64,000 nucleotides of DNA, taken from the NCBI RefSeq assembly GCF_019242955.1, contig NZ_CP066129.1:2666001-2730000 (forward strand), read 5' to 3'. Source of the stretch: Morganella morganii (lineage in GTDB: Bacteria; Pseudomonadota; Gammaproteobacteria; Enterobacterales; Enterobacteriaceae). The position numbers and the translations under genes are program-made. Positions 17,215 to 24,667 of the stretch are shown in pieces; within the stretch, counting starts at the first letter, position 1; every line of letters starts with the position of its first letter. The notes beneath the pieces were generated by a model, which saw only the letters and a list, made by a program, of their open reading frames with translations, was not told where the DNA came from and did no database searches.

Positions 17215-17742
17215 TTATCGCTTTTGCCCGTTTCTCTTTGTATCCACATTGTAGATATCCATCAACTGCCCGTTCGCCTTATCCAGCGCCGTCAGCAGGG
17301 GTTCTATCCATTCGACTGCCTGACAATATGTCAGTCGGCGGGTGGTAGCGGCGCCAGTACCGGTTGTGTCAGCGATGCCGGGAGCGGAACGCATTGCTGA
17401 TTCACGGACGGCATAGACGTGGCTGAGCAGCCCGTCAGAAACAGACTGAGGAATATACAGATTACAGGTAGGTTCTTTCCGGATGATGGTGCGGTATTCA
17501 ATCTGCTTCTCCTGTGATTTGGCTTCTGCCTGCATATTCCTGCTGGCATTTGCTGCAGCGGCATGATTAAAAATATCGATACTGGTATAAGCATTATCAA
17601 TCAGCTTTTGCTGGTCAGTGATAACCTTGTCTTTGTGTTGGCTTTCCGATTGTTCTGCTGACAGTAAGCTGAACATCCATAACCCGAAGAACACCACAGC
17701 CCACAGCCAGCCGTTGAGCAACACAGTAATTACTCTTTTCAT
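17215..17742 (-). CDS. Rz-like i-spanin
   Basis: The 175-aa protein has one N-terminal membrane segment (about residues 10-28), then a Lys/Gln/Glu-rich helix expected to form a periplasmic coiled coil. Inner-membrane spanins join with an outer-membrane lipoprotein to fuse the two membranes at the end of lysis. Its ATG overlaps the stop of the 46-aa gene upstream (ATGA). It contains a complete Rz1-type gene in another frame at 17331-17501, which confirms the role. The C-terminal ~80 residues with two Cys are longer than in lambda Rz. Confidence 0.85.
   Translation of the reverse strand: MKRVITVLLNGWLWAVVFFGLWMFSLLSAEQSESQHKDKVITDQQKLIDNAYTSIDIFNHAAAANASRNMQAEAKSQEKQIEYRTIIRKEPTCNLYIPQSVSDGLLSHVYAVRESAMRSAPGIADTTGTGAATTRRLTYCQAVEWIEPLLTALDKANGQLMDIYNVDTKRNGQKR
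17331..17501 (-). CDS. Rz1-like o-spanin lipoprotein, embedded in Rz
   Basis: A 56-aa frame lies wholly inside Rz in a different frame, as Rz1 does in lambda. It reads as a signal peptide with lipobox LFLTGC followed by a short Pro-rich mature part ending LAPLPPAD. The best start is TTG at 17501, because AGGAGA lies six bases upstream; an ATG at 17549 would give an overlong n-region. The mature lipoprotein of ~32 residues would be anchored to the outer membrane and bind the C-terminus of Rz. Confidence 0.82.
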   Translation of the reverse strand: MNTAPSSGKNLPVICIFLSLFLTGCSATSMPSVNQQCVPLPASLTQPVLAPLPPAD

Positions 17743-17879
17743 GGCGCTTCACACTCATAATGAATCACGCCGTCCAGCGGGTTACCCACCAGCGACTTAC
17801 AGTGATTCGGCAGTGAATACAGATAACAGCCCGCCAGCAGGCAGGCCGTCAGAAGAATGATCGCGATGATGATCAGCAT
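17739..17879 (-). CDS. 46-aa membrane peptide in the lysis cassette
   Basis: The frame starts [20 protein letters not shown] and continues with a short Cys-containing tail. Its ATG overlaps the endolysin stop (TAATG) and its stop overlaps the Rz start (ATGA), which argues strongly for real, coupled translation. It has one hydrophobic segment with LLAGC resembling a lipobox, so it could be a small lipoprotein or a single-span membrane peptide. No named family is recognised. A modulator of lysis timing or of the spanins is possible but unproved. Confidence 0.7.
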   Translation of the reverse strand: MLIIIAIILLTACLLAGCYLYSLPNHCKSLVGNPLDGVIHYECEAP

Positions 17880-18355
17880 TATGGGGTTCCGTGACATATC
17901 GCTTTCTCCGTCTCGCGCCGGTTAATCAGCCCCTGCCACCGCTTACCACCGGCAAACGTCCAGCGCTTCATCTCGTCACATGCACCGACAATATCACCGG
18001 CATTGAGTTTCCGCAGCATAGTAGAACGTGAGAACGCGCCGGGGCCGACGTTATATGCAAATGAGTAGAGCGCCGCCCGGGTGTTGTCGTCAATCGGCAC
18101 TTTTATCATTGGGTCAACCGCATACCGGACTTTCGTCAGGTCGTCATGCAGCAGCGCTTTACACTCAGCATCCGTATACAACTTGCCAGGCTGAATATCA
18201 CTGCCGGTGTGACCGTAACATACGGTGAGCACTCCGGCCACATCACGATAAGGTGTATACTCGACACCCTCATAAGCGGGAATCAGCACCAGCGCACCGG
18301 CAATCGCGCCAGCAGCACAAGCGGCCATTACTTTTTTATATAATCGGTTATTCAT
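17879..18355 (-). CDS. SAR endolysin (phage 21 R-like lysozyme, GH24)
   Basis: The 158-aa muramidase has the T4-lysozyme-type catalytic triad with exact E-8-D-5-T spacing (E29, D38, T44). Its N-terminus is a weakly hydrophobic, Ala/Gly-rich segment (residues 9-27), the hallmark of a signal-anchor-release domain as in phage 21 and P1. The enzyme would be exported by Sec, held inactive in the membrane and released when the pinholin depolarises the membrane. It starts inside the end of the holin gene with GGAGAG as ribosome site. Confidence 0.93.
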   Translation of the reverse strand: MNNRLYKKVMAACAAGAIAGALVLIPAYEGVEYTPYRDVAGVLTVCYGHTGSDIQPGKLYTDAECKALLHDDLTKVRYAVDPMIKVPIDDNTRAALYSFAYNVGPGAFSRSTMLRKLNAGDIVGACDEMKRWTFAGGKRWQGLINRRETEKAICHGTP

Positions 18356-18539
18356 GATGCTCTCCGGCTTTCAGCTGGAATTCTTTGCGTTTGTAATACC
18401 AGTTCACCAGGAACGTCCCGACAGTACAGATGATCCCGGCAACGATAGCCCACTGATCCAGAGACAGGGCACCAAAAGCAGCAGTAAAGACACCCCACGC
18501 ATACGCCGCAGGGCTGGAATATTTATCGGACATACGCAT
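18348..18539 (-). CDS. Pinholin (phage 21 S-like) with dual start
   Basis: The protein has two membrane segments (about residues 10-28 and 31-50) and a basic tail (YYKRKEFQ). The layout and phrases such as DQWAIVAG match the class II holin S of phage 21. It begins M-R-M-S-D-K, so initiation can occur at 18539 or 18533. Lambda S and phage 21 S use the same trick to make an antiholin and a holin differing by two or three residues with an extra positive charge. A GGGGGTGG stretch lies just upstream of both starts. It is paired with a SAR endolysin, as expected for a pinholin. Confidence 0.85.
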   Translation of the reverse strand: MRMSDKYSSPAAYAWGVFTAAFGALSLDQWAIVAGIICTVGTFLVNWYYKRKEFQLKAGEHHE

Positions 18540-18747
18540 TTTCCACCCCCTGCGGAGTGTTCCGTGTGTGAATTGATAGGAGAATGCCGCAACCGGTTTA
18601 TATTGTTACAGACGGTTAAAGTGAGGTGGCTGCGGCATTGTTCGGATAATCCCACCAGCAGCGGGAAAGCAATAAGAAGAGCACTGTGGCCGAATACGGA
18701 TTAGGTAATGAGCCTGTCGTATTCCAATGCTCTTATTGTTGTAGGCA

Positions 18748-18774
18748 ATAAAAAAGGCCGCCTGAGCGACCTTT
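18748..18774 (-). terminator. tR'-like terminator ahead of the lysis genes
   Basis: On the minus strand AAAGGTCGC pairs with GCGGCCTTT around a TCAG loop (one G-T wobble) and is followed by six T. It sits roughly 45-70 bases after the candidate late promoter and about 210 bases before the pinholin. In lambdoid phages a terminator here stops the late transcript until Q modifies RNA polymerase. Confidence 0.72.
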
Positions 18775-18825
18775 TTATGCTTTATCTATTTAATTAGGGG
18801 CTACCAAAATAGATATACTGCACTT

Positions 18826-18854
18826 TGCATACCTGATTTATTTTTCAGCGTCAA
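18826..18854 (-). promoter_or_regulatory. Candidate late promoter pR'
   Basis: On the minus strand TTGACG is followed after 17 bases by TATGCA. The -10 match is modest. The placement just upstream of a tR'-like terminator and the lysis genes is what one expects of a Q-dependent late promoter. A Q-binding site was not identified. The rest of 18540-19243 holds no gene I can support. Confidence 0.4.
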
Positions 18855-19072
18855 GTTAATTGACAAAACGATTAATAAAACGTCAAACAAATCGCATTTT
18901 CCTAGAATTATCAGTCTGCGTAATAGGGTAGGCACAGTTTCATTTTACCAGTGTTCACAGTACTTCCCACTCTGTTGGAGGGTAACTATCCTCAAGTTAT
19001 CCACAAAAGCTCGTTACTTTATTCACTTGAATTTGAGGGAGTTTTCCTTTACTTTGGTTACATGACGTACAG

Positions 19073-19107
19073 AAAAAAAACCGACTGACACGCCAATGCC
19101 AATCGGT
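19073..19107 (-). terminator. Terminator after the 81-aa gene
   Basis: On the minus strand ACCGA pairs with TCGGT, with further imperfect pairing inside, followed by eight T. It could end the transcript of the 19475-19720 gene. The stem is short, so confidence is moderate. Confidence 0.5.
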
Positions 19108-19243
19108 CTGATCTGTACAGAGTTTTGAGTTTTAGGTGTCGCTCAAACTAGCTGTGAACTGCTTTTCTCAAATGCGAACTTAGTATATGCAGTTTTCCGC
19201 TTCGTGTAAATGGACGCCATTCAATGACCCGGAGTACGGAAAT

Positions 19244-19387
19244 ATGAGTAATAATACCTCAAACCCAGATGATGACCTGGTTTACACCCCTTACATCACA
19301 AAAAACGGAAAACGGATTTATCACCCAACAGGTGGTTTATTTGTTTTCCCAGATAAACGGAAAAAAGCTGATACCCATAAAGCTTGA
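19244..19387 (+). CDS. 47-aa protein on the plus strand, unknown
   Basis: A short frame begins MSNNTSNPDDDLVYTPYI and ends in a basic tail (DKRKKADTHKA). GGAGTACGGAAAT precedes the ATG, giving a usable ribosome site, and a strong terminator follows 20 bases after the stop. These two signals support it as a real small gene, opposite to the late operon. It contains KNGKRIYHPTGG, a type of phrase seen in small prophage proteins, but I cannot name a function. Confidence 0.6.
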   Translation: MSNNTSNPDDDLVYTPYITKNGKRIYHPTGGLFVFPDKRKKADTHKA

Positions 19388-19406
19388 TACTTCTACCTAA
19401 AATGCA

Positions 19407-19435
19407 AGCCCTGACTAATTGATCAGGGCTTTTTT
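19407..19435 (+). terminator. Rho-independent terminator of the 47-aa gene
   Basis: AGCCCTGA and TCAGGGCT form a perfect eight-pair stem around an eight-base loop and are followed by TTTTT on the plus strand. Confidence 0.88.
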
Positions 19436-19474
19436 GCCTTTAATTGAGTTGTTCGGAATAACCGAACATGTGAA

Positions 19475-19720
19475 CTATCCGGAAATTCCGGAGAGTTGAA
19501 CCTGAAAGTTATCATTTGCTTTACTGTCATTATGACTCAAGCATGCAGGGCATAAGATAACGGCATCTTTTGCGATGATTTCCGCATGCCTAATAGCTCG
19601 GTACTCCCCGAGGTAGTACCCGATGTACTCAGCCCCTTTCACCTGTTGTAGTTTCTTGCATGTTTTTTTGTGTAAAACCGCTCTGCTACCACTATCGGGC
19701 GGTGCTAAAAAATAATCCAT
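19475..19720 (-). CDS. 81-aa protein downstream of Q, unknown
   Basis: The small protein begins MDYFLAPPDSGSRAVLHKKTC and has C-x2-C near the C-terminus (CPACLSHN) plus the earlier Cys of HKKTC. With neighbouring His these could bind a metal. It lies between Q and the late promoter, where lambdoid phages often carry small dispensable genes. No family was recognised and no clear ribosome site was found; the frame may still be genuine because both sides are otherwise empty. Confidence 0.5.
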   Translation of the reverse strand: MDYFLAPPDSGSRAVLHKKTCKKLQQVKGAEYIGYYLGEYRAIRHAEIIAKDAVILCPACLSHNDSKANDNFQVQLSGISG

Positions 19721-19813
19721 ATACCCATCAGAGTTATTTTTAACAGCTTTTCAGGCGAAAACAACGCATTATCAGAGTATATAAAAAATAAATAACTAAG
19801 CCAAATCCATAAC

Positions 19814-19838
19814 TAAAAAACCCCGCAATTGCGAGGTT
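19814..19838 (-). terminator. Terminator after Q
   Basis: On the minus strand AACCTCGC and GCGGGGTT pair around AATT, followed by TTTTTT. It lies ~40 bases past the Q stop codon and would end the early rightward transcript. Confidence 0.82.
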
Positions 19839-19875
19839 TCTGTTTATAAGCAATGTGACATAGGAATCACTCTTA

Positions 19876-20316
19876 TCACAGTAGCACCGAATTTGCGTAG
19901 CGCACTAATACTTTTTTACTGCAATTTATTACCCTGGCTTTTTCTATCTCTAAATCCATATCAAGAACTGCACCGGTGGCATACAGATAACCATCGATAA
20001 ACCCCTCAGCAACCTGAAGCATCTGACGTATGCGACCCTCGCTCAGTTTCCATTTACGGGCTATCGCACGCTTTGATACCCCGTACATATAATGAGCAAC
20101 AACCAAATCAAGCTCTTCATCTTTTCTGACGGTTTTCAACTTAGTGATTGCCTGGTCGATAACTCGGCCATCGTGATCACTGCATGACTCGCGCTCCGAC
20201 CTGTCACTGGCAATAAGCCCTTTAAATCCTGCTGCTATGTGTGAGTAGTCCACTCCGCAGTTGTCTGATGAAGCCCATCCGCCCCAGCGGTCTAATGCAA
20301 TCTGAATATCTCTCAT
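19876..20316 (-). CDS. Late antitermination protein Q
   Basis: The 146-aa protein begins MRDIQIALDRWGGWASSDN, the hallmark of the Phage_antitermQ family (HK022/phi80/82-type rather than lambda Q). It contains a C-terminal helix-turn-helix-like part (VSKRAIARKWKLSEGRIRQML). Q loads on RNA polymerase paused just after pR' and allows it to ignore terminators, switching on lysis and morphogenesis genes. It is the last gene of the early operon and is followed by a terminator, with its target promoter ~1 kb downstream. Confidence 0.92.
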   Translation of the reverse strand: MRDIQIALDRWGGWASSDNCGVDYSHIAAGFKGLIASDRSERESCSDHDGRVIDQAITKLKTVRKDEELDLVVAHYMYGVSKRAIARKWKLSEGRIRQMLQVAEGFIDGYLYATGAVLDMDLEIEKARVINCSKKVLVRYANSVLL

Positions 20317-20346
20317 CGTTTATCTCTCCGCGCTCCGTACAGCGCA

Positions 20347-21363
20347 TTAACCAAAAACGCCGATCCCGTATGACCGGTTCATAAACTTAAATAACAACTC
20401 CAGCTGGCTGCCGTGCTTTGCTTCCCATGCTGCCGGATCCCGATGCAACTCGTCATGGTGAATGCGACACAGCGGGATGGTGAAAATGTCGTGTGCTTTT
20501 GTACCGGTACCGCCGATGCCATGACCGATGATGTGATGCGGGTCGTCCGCCTGGTGACCGCACACACAACATGGCTGGCTTTTCACCCACTGCAGGTATT
20601 TCAGACACTCCCAGCGCTTTAACTTCGGGATCCGCATAAAACTTGCTGGCGGCTCCGGTTCTATCTCAGGAACAACGACCGGTTTTATCTGCTCGACGAT
20701 GTCATGAACAATCCGGCTGTGTGAACGCGGTTGATGGACAATGGAATGCTCTGTCATGGTGCCGGTTATCTCTTCCTCCGGTTTCTGCATCAGAATGTAG
20801 GAACTGATAAAGGCCGGAAGATGATCACTGACGCGGCGCATCACCGACCAGGTGAACAAATCGGAAGGATTAAGAAGATGACCGGCCGGCAGCCGCAGAT
20901 CGGTAAAGATGCTGCGTGCCACAAACGCCCGTTGGTTGTGTAACAGAATTTCGTCCGCCTGCTGCTGGTGGACATCACTCGCCCGCAGGATGTTGTCATG
21001 GTGCCAGCATGTCCGGATAAAACCATCTTTGTGGCGGGTCATGGTCAGTTCGTGGTGGTGATAAGGGTTTTCCGGATCGTTAATCTGGCAGTAGCCAACT
21101 GATTTAACGTAGTGACGGGATCCGGATAGTCCGCCGGCGGCTTTTATCACGGCTGGATTATCCAGGAAACGAAGCACCCGCTCATCTGTCAGCAGCGGCT
21201 GCGCATCTGCCGGAACGCGGCCGGACGGAATGCCATCCATTGAACGGGGAGCTGCACTCACAACATAACGGGCGCCATCCAGGAAATTGCCGATCTCCGC
21301 CCCCGGATTAAACATCAGTATCCGGGCATCTTTCTGGACAAAGCCGGTTAACAGGTAATTCAT
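20347..21363 (-). CDS. DUF968-family phage protein with HNH-like C-terminus
   Basis: The 338-aa protein has a C-terminal domain with QPCCVCGHQADDPHHIIGHG and then CRIHHDELH. This is the Cys/His arrangement of DUF968, related to HNH nucleases and found near nin-region genes in lambdoid phages. The N-terminal ~200 residues are less conserved. The ATG overlaps the methyltransferase stop (TGATG), so translation is coupled. DUF968 proteins are thought to act as recombination nucleases at the Rap/NinG position; here that is inference. Confidence 0.85.
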   Translation of the reverse strand: MNYLLTGFVQKDARILMFNPGAEIGNFLDGARYVVSAAPRSMDGIPSGRVPADAQPLLTDERVLRFLDNPAVIKAAGGLSGSRHYVKSVGYCQINDPENPYHHHELTMTRHKDGFIRTCWHHDNILRASDVHQQQADEILLHNQRAFVARSIFTDLRLPAGHLLNPSDLFTWSVMRRVSDHLPAFISSYILMQKPEEEITGTMTEHSIVHQPRSHSRIVHDIVEQIKPVVVPEIEPEPPASFMRIPKLKRWECLKYLQWVKSQPCCVCGHQADDPHHIIGHGIGGTGTKAHDIFTIPLCRIHHDELHRDPAAWEAKHGSQLELLFKFMNRSYGIGVFG

Positions 21364-23099
21364 CACGCAGCCTCCCCTGTTTTCTCCACCAGCCAGTGTG
21401 CCTGCCGCATAAACAGTTCGCCGATAGCGATCAGTTTGTCGCGGCTGATGTAACTGATTTTGTCTCCCTGCCAGTCCTTATCTAGAATGACGACTGCACC
21501 GGCAAAGAAAGCACCTGACGGTTTCTGTTTTTCGTTCGCCGGCACAAACCAGTCCGGTAAATCGAACCCGATACGACCACGGATGAATGCAACGTGATCA
21601 GCCCATTCCGGCCACCACACTTCGCTCGTTGCCGCTTTCAGCAGGAAAACATACCGGCCATCTTTCTCACGCATAGCCTGAGCGTGCTCCATGATGTTAC
21701 GAACACCAGTTACGGCCTGTTTGTCGTGGTAACTACTGCGGGAATATGGCGGATTGCCGTATGCTGCACCGCCCAGCTCTTTCAGTTTTTCTGACCAGTC
21801 CTGTATCAGTGCGTTATCTTCGGCGGTGTAATAGTCTGGGCATTTGCTGTTCTGACCATCAGTAAACAGGTCGAGAGTGAACGGGCCGAACTTCGCGTTG
21901 ATACCCCAGTACAGCGCATCAGGCGTCCGCCACTGGTCACCGACCTCTTTCAGCATGTGAGCAGGTTTATTACGCAATTCGTCCAGTGCAATCACGTAAT
22001 CTGAGCGCAGATCCTGGGTTTCCGGCAGCGCGGCAAGGATACGTTCACCAATCCAGCGCATAACCGGTACCGCCATGCTGTTACCGATAGCGCGGTAACG
22101 CGGACCATCCGGGCAGTCAGCAGCATCTTTACCACGCCAACTGATTCTGGTGTGATTATCAGGAAATCCCTGCAGGCGTTCACACTCGACAGGGGTCAGG
22201 CGACGAACGCCATCTTCTGTAACAATGAGGTCGGTACTGTCTTTGTGGTCACGGGCTTTTAATGTCGATGCGTGGTCGGATTCAACGTATTCACCAAATG
22301 ACCTTATTCTGTAGATTGTGATGCCTGTTTTTTCAGGGCAGATTCCAACTTTACCGGTATGACTTTTCCTCGCCTCGCGGCTCTCAGAACAATCCCCCTG
22401 CATGCTCTGGTACTCAAGTAATACTTCAGTTGGACTGAATCCTTCTCCAGCACTCGCGATAACGAATACCCGTGGTCGACCCTGGGCGACTCCGAGATAT
22501 TTAGCATTGAGCACCCGCCACGCGACAGTTCTTTTTGGTCCAATAACACAACCAGCGACCGGCCAGCTCGCAACGTGCTGACTGGTTTTTTTATTCCACG
22601 TCCAGAATTGGTTTGATTTTCCATGTTCAGGTCGCGCACCAGGTTCAAGCGGTTCATCTTCTCCAGCCAGACCGGCAATAAAACATCCGAATGCGTTATC
22701 TTCACTGCTGAGAACCCCTTTCACGTTTTCCCATACGATGATCGCCGGCCGTTCATTGTTTTCTTCTCTTTTATCATCAATAGCATCAGCCAACTCAACA
22801 TATGAAAGTGTTAATTTCCCACGTTCGTCACTCATTCCGCCACGCATACCGGAAATACTGAATGCCTGGCACGGTGTACCGCCCACCAGCAGATCCGGCG
22901 CGGGTACATCACCGACACGAACCGCCGCGGCAAGTTTTGTCATATCACCCAGGTTATCCACCTGCGGCCAGTGTGCAGCCAGTACGGCAGACGGGAACGG
23001 TTCAATTTCGCTGAACCAGAGAGGCTTCATTCCGACAGGCTCCCAGGCGACCGAAGCGGCCTCGATGCCGGAGCATACAGATCCGTAAGTCAGGCTCAT
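21363..23099 (-). CDS. Fused DNA methyltransferase: cytosine-C5 plus N6-adenine domains
   Basis: The 578-aa protein joins two enzymes. Residues 1-355 form a C5-cytosine methyltransferase with motif I YGSVCSGIEAAS, catalytic PCQ (C77), ENV (124-126), QGRPRVFVIA and RYRAIGNSMAVP. Residues ~388-578 are a phage Dam-like N6-adenine methyltransferase: DQWRTPDALYWGI, then the catalytic NPPY at 449-452. Both halves keep their key residues, so each could modify phage DNA and shield it from host restriction. It sits between the replication genes and DUF968, overlapping both by a few bases. No cognate restriction enzyme is adjacent, so it is best seen as an orphan anti-restriction enzyme. Confidence 0.92.
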   Translation of the reverse strand: MSLTYGSVCSGIEAASVAWEPVGMKPLWFSEIEPFPSAVLAAHWPQVDNLGDMTKLAAAVRVGDVPAPDLLVGGTPCQAFSISGMRGGMSDERGKLTLSYVELADAIDDKREENNERPAIIVWENVKGVLSSEDNAFGCFIAGLAGEDEPLEPGARPEHGKSNQFWTWNKKTSQHVASWPVAGCVIGPKRTVAWRVLNAKYLGVAQGRPRVFVIASAGEGFSPTEVLLEYQSMQGDCSESREARKSHTGKVGICPEKTGITIYRIRSFGEYVESDHASTLKARDHKDSTDLIVTEDGVRRLTPVECERLQGFPDNHTRISWRGKDAADCPDGPRYRAIGNSMAVPVMRWIGERILAALPETQDLRSDYVIALDELRNKPAHMLKEVGDQWRTPDALYWGINAKFGPFTLDLFTDGQNSKCPDYYTAEDNALIQDWSEKLKELGGAAYGNPPYSRSSYHDKQAVTGVRNIMEHAQAMREKDGRYVFLLKAATSEVWWPEWADHVAFIRGRIGFDLPDWFVPANEKQKPSGAFFAGAVVILDKDWQGDKISYISRDKLIAIGELFMRQAHWLVEKTGEAA

Positions 23100-23347
23100 C
23101 AGATAGACCCCTTGTTCTGGTGGGTTTTCACCGCTTCACGCAGGCGCTGGTAACGGCTGTGGAATGTGAACGCGTCCGCAATATGCAGCCAGCCGCGGCG
23201 CTGAATGTGCTTTTCAAAAAAACGATCATCTGACCAGGCACGTTTCAGGTCACGCAATGCCCACCACCGGATAAAACGGTGCAGAACCGCCATCACAGGA
23301 ACCACACTCACACCGTAAATCTCTTTGCTTTCTGAGCGCATGATCAT
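23099..23347 (-). CDS. 82-aa protein downstream of the replication gene, unknown
   Basis: This basic, Trp/Arg-rich small protein (RFIRWWALRDLKRAW) sits where lambdoid phages carry the helicase loader P or a replacement. It is too short for P or DnaC and shows no ATPase motifs. The ATG at 23347 has GGGAGG four bases upstream and overlaps the O-like stop; its stop overlaps the methyltransferase start. Coupling on both sides supports it as a gene. Function unknown. Confidence 0.68.
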   Translation of the reverse strand: MIMRSESKEIYGVSVVPVMAVLHRFIRWWALRDLKRAWSDDRFFEKHIQRRGWLHIADAFTFHSRYQRLREAVKTHQNKGSI

Positions 23348-24231
23348 GCTGCCTCCCGTTCTTTTGCGGCTTGTTCTGCGGCCTGTTTCCAGATATCAAT
23401 CCACGTCTTGCGACCCATAAACTCGGTCTGAGTCCGGATGCCGGTTTTCCCGGCCATTTCCAGTGCGATTTCCTCGGTGCGGTTACGTGGTTTTGAACGG
23501 GAGCCGATCAGACGGGTGAATGCCTCGTCACGCTCTACGGAGTTAGTGCTGTTTCCGGCGGCTCTGCGTTTGAAGTTGGCAGCCTGTCCAAGCCAGTAGC
23601 TGAATGCGCGGTGCCAGTCGGTGTATTTCGTACCCTTGCTGGCGTGGTAGTCGCTGAACTTCTGAAACTCGTCCTGAACATCCAGCCCGGATGCCTCAGC
23701 TTTTGCAGCATGATCACAACCCAGCTCAAAGCTTTCCGGCATTGCGGTTTTGCTTTTGGCTTTTCCGCGAACAGGATTAATATTTTTATTATCTGGATCT
23801 ATGACTGGATCATGACTGATTCTGGGTGCAGCTCCTGCACCACTATCGGAACCAGTTGCACCACCTGGTGAATTTGCTGCACCAGTCCCGGAACCATTTG
23901 CACCACTTACCCCCGCAGGATTTGCACCATATGGTGCAGGAGATTCACCACTCACGGCGGCAGCATTCAGACGCAGATGATAGATATTTGACTGATTCAG
24001 ACCGTTGGCCGATTTACGGGATTCGATACGAACCAGCCCCATTTCCACCAGGGCGTTAATGTGGTTCTGTACTGAGCGCTCTGACATTTCGCACTGCTCA
24101 GCGATGTACGGCACAGACGGCCACGATTCACCCTGGTCGTTAGCGTTATCCGCCAGCTTGACCAGCACCAGTTTGCGCAGCGCGTTGCCGGTTTTTATCT
24201 GCAAGGCGCGCGCGGTTAAAATCATACTCAT
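23344..24231 (-). CDS. Replication initiation protein (lambda O-like, winged HTH plus DnaT-like C-terminus)
   Basis: Residues ~1-90 form a winged helix (WPSVPYIAEQCEMSERSVQNHINALVEMGLV). A Gly/Ala/Ser/Pro-rich linker of ~45 residues follows. Residues ~165-225 resemble the DNA-binding part of DnaT-type primosomal proteins (DEFQKFSDYHASKGTKYTDWHRAFSYWL). The linker DNA contains phased TGCACCA repeats, as lambda O contains its own origin. It therefore probably binds that origin and loads the host helicase, directly or through DnaC. It starts with GAGGTGAAACC before the ATG. Confidence 0.85.
   Translation of the reverse strand: MSMILTARALQIKTGNALRKLVLVKLADNANDQGESWPSVPYIAEQCEMSERSVQNHINALVEMGLVRIESRKSANGLNQSNIYHLRLNAAAVSGESPAPYGANPAGVSGANGSGTGAANSPGGATGSDSGAGAAPRISHDPVIDPDNKNINPVRGKAKSKTAMPESFELGCDHAAKAEASGLDVQDEFQKFSDYHASKGTKYTDWHRAFSYWLGQAANFKRRAAGNSTNSVERDEAFTRLIGSRSKPRNRTEEIALEMAGKTGIRTQTEFMGRKTWIDIWKQAAEQAAKEREAA
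23836..23938. repeat. Iterons: probable replication origin inside the O-like gene
   Basis: TGCACCA occurs at 23836, 23857, 23878, 23899 and 23923, giving spacings of 21, 21, 21 and 24 bases, and an inverted copy TGGTGCA follows at 23932. The regular two-helical-turn phasing points to initiator binding sites. An AT-rich stretch (about 23772-23793) lies on the 3' side of the gene, as the unwinding region does in lambda ori. In protein terms the repeats encode the low-complexity linker, so DNA function seems to shape the sequence. Confidence 0.75.
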
Positions 24232-24416
24232 GGTTTCACCTCACCCACGCGTGTATACCGCTCCTGAAAGGTTTTCAGAGGTTCAAAGCACGGATGTTCA
24301 TAACCGTCACGCATGAAAATCACCCGGCTGTTTTGCCGGTCAAACCGGACAACATGAACTTTCCGCCCGCGGCTGTCGGTGTAATACCGATCAAGATTGT
24401 CAGCTGTTTCTTTCAT
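24228..24416 (-). CDS. DUF4222-type phage protein
   Basis: The 62-aa protein reads DRYYTDSRGRKVHVVRFD and then RVIFMRDGYEHPC, the pattern of the DUF4222 family found in early operons of enterobacterial lambdoid phages. It overlaps the genes on both sides by four bases (ATGA). Its role is unknown. Confidence 0.75.
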   Translation of the reverse strand: MKETADNLDRYYTDSRGRKVHVVRFDRQNSRVIFMRDGYEHPCFEPLKTFQERYTRVGEVKP

Positions 24417-24604
24417 GCCGAGGCTCCTGCTGTCTTACCCAGACGGTTAAAATCACCTACCGCCCACTTCACAAACTGGTAGTTTGTTTCCGAGAAACCT
24501 TCCGGTACTCTTACCGTATAAACAAATGCGGCAGGGTCTTTTCCACCCTTAACAGGAGCAACGCGGAGTTGCGCAAAGCCTGCCAAATGAGTTAATCTGC
24601 TCAT
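24413..24604 (-). CDS. 63-aa early-operon protein, unknown
   Basis: A short frame beginning MSRLTHLAGFAQLRVAPVKG is coupled by a four-base overlap to the DUF4222 gene. It contains no recognisable motif; predicted beta strands alternate (FVYTVRVPEGF) before a helix. Position and coupling support translation. Confidence 0.6.
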   Translation of the reverse strand: MSRLTHLAGFAQLRVAPVKGGKDPAAFVYTVRVPEGFSETNYQFVKWAVGDFNRLGKTAGASA

Positions 24605-24667
24605 GCGTTTATCTCTTCACACAATTGATATAGCGCGACCGAAGCCGAGAGCCGTATACTCTCGGCT

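Noticed and set aside
22304-22705. 133-codon minus-strand frame inside the methyltransferase
   Set aside because: The methyltransferase frame covers it with conserved motifs; the alternative has none.
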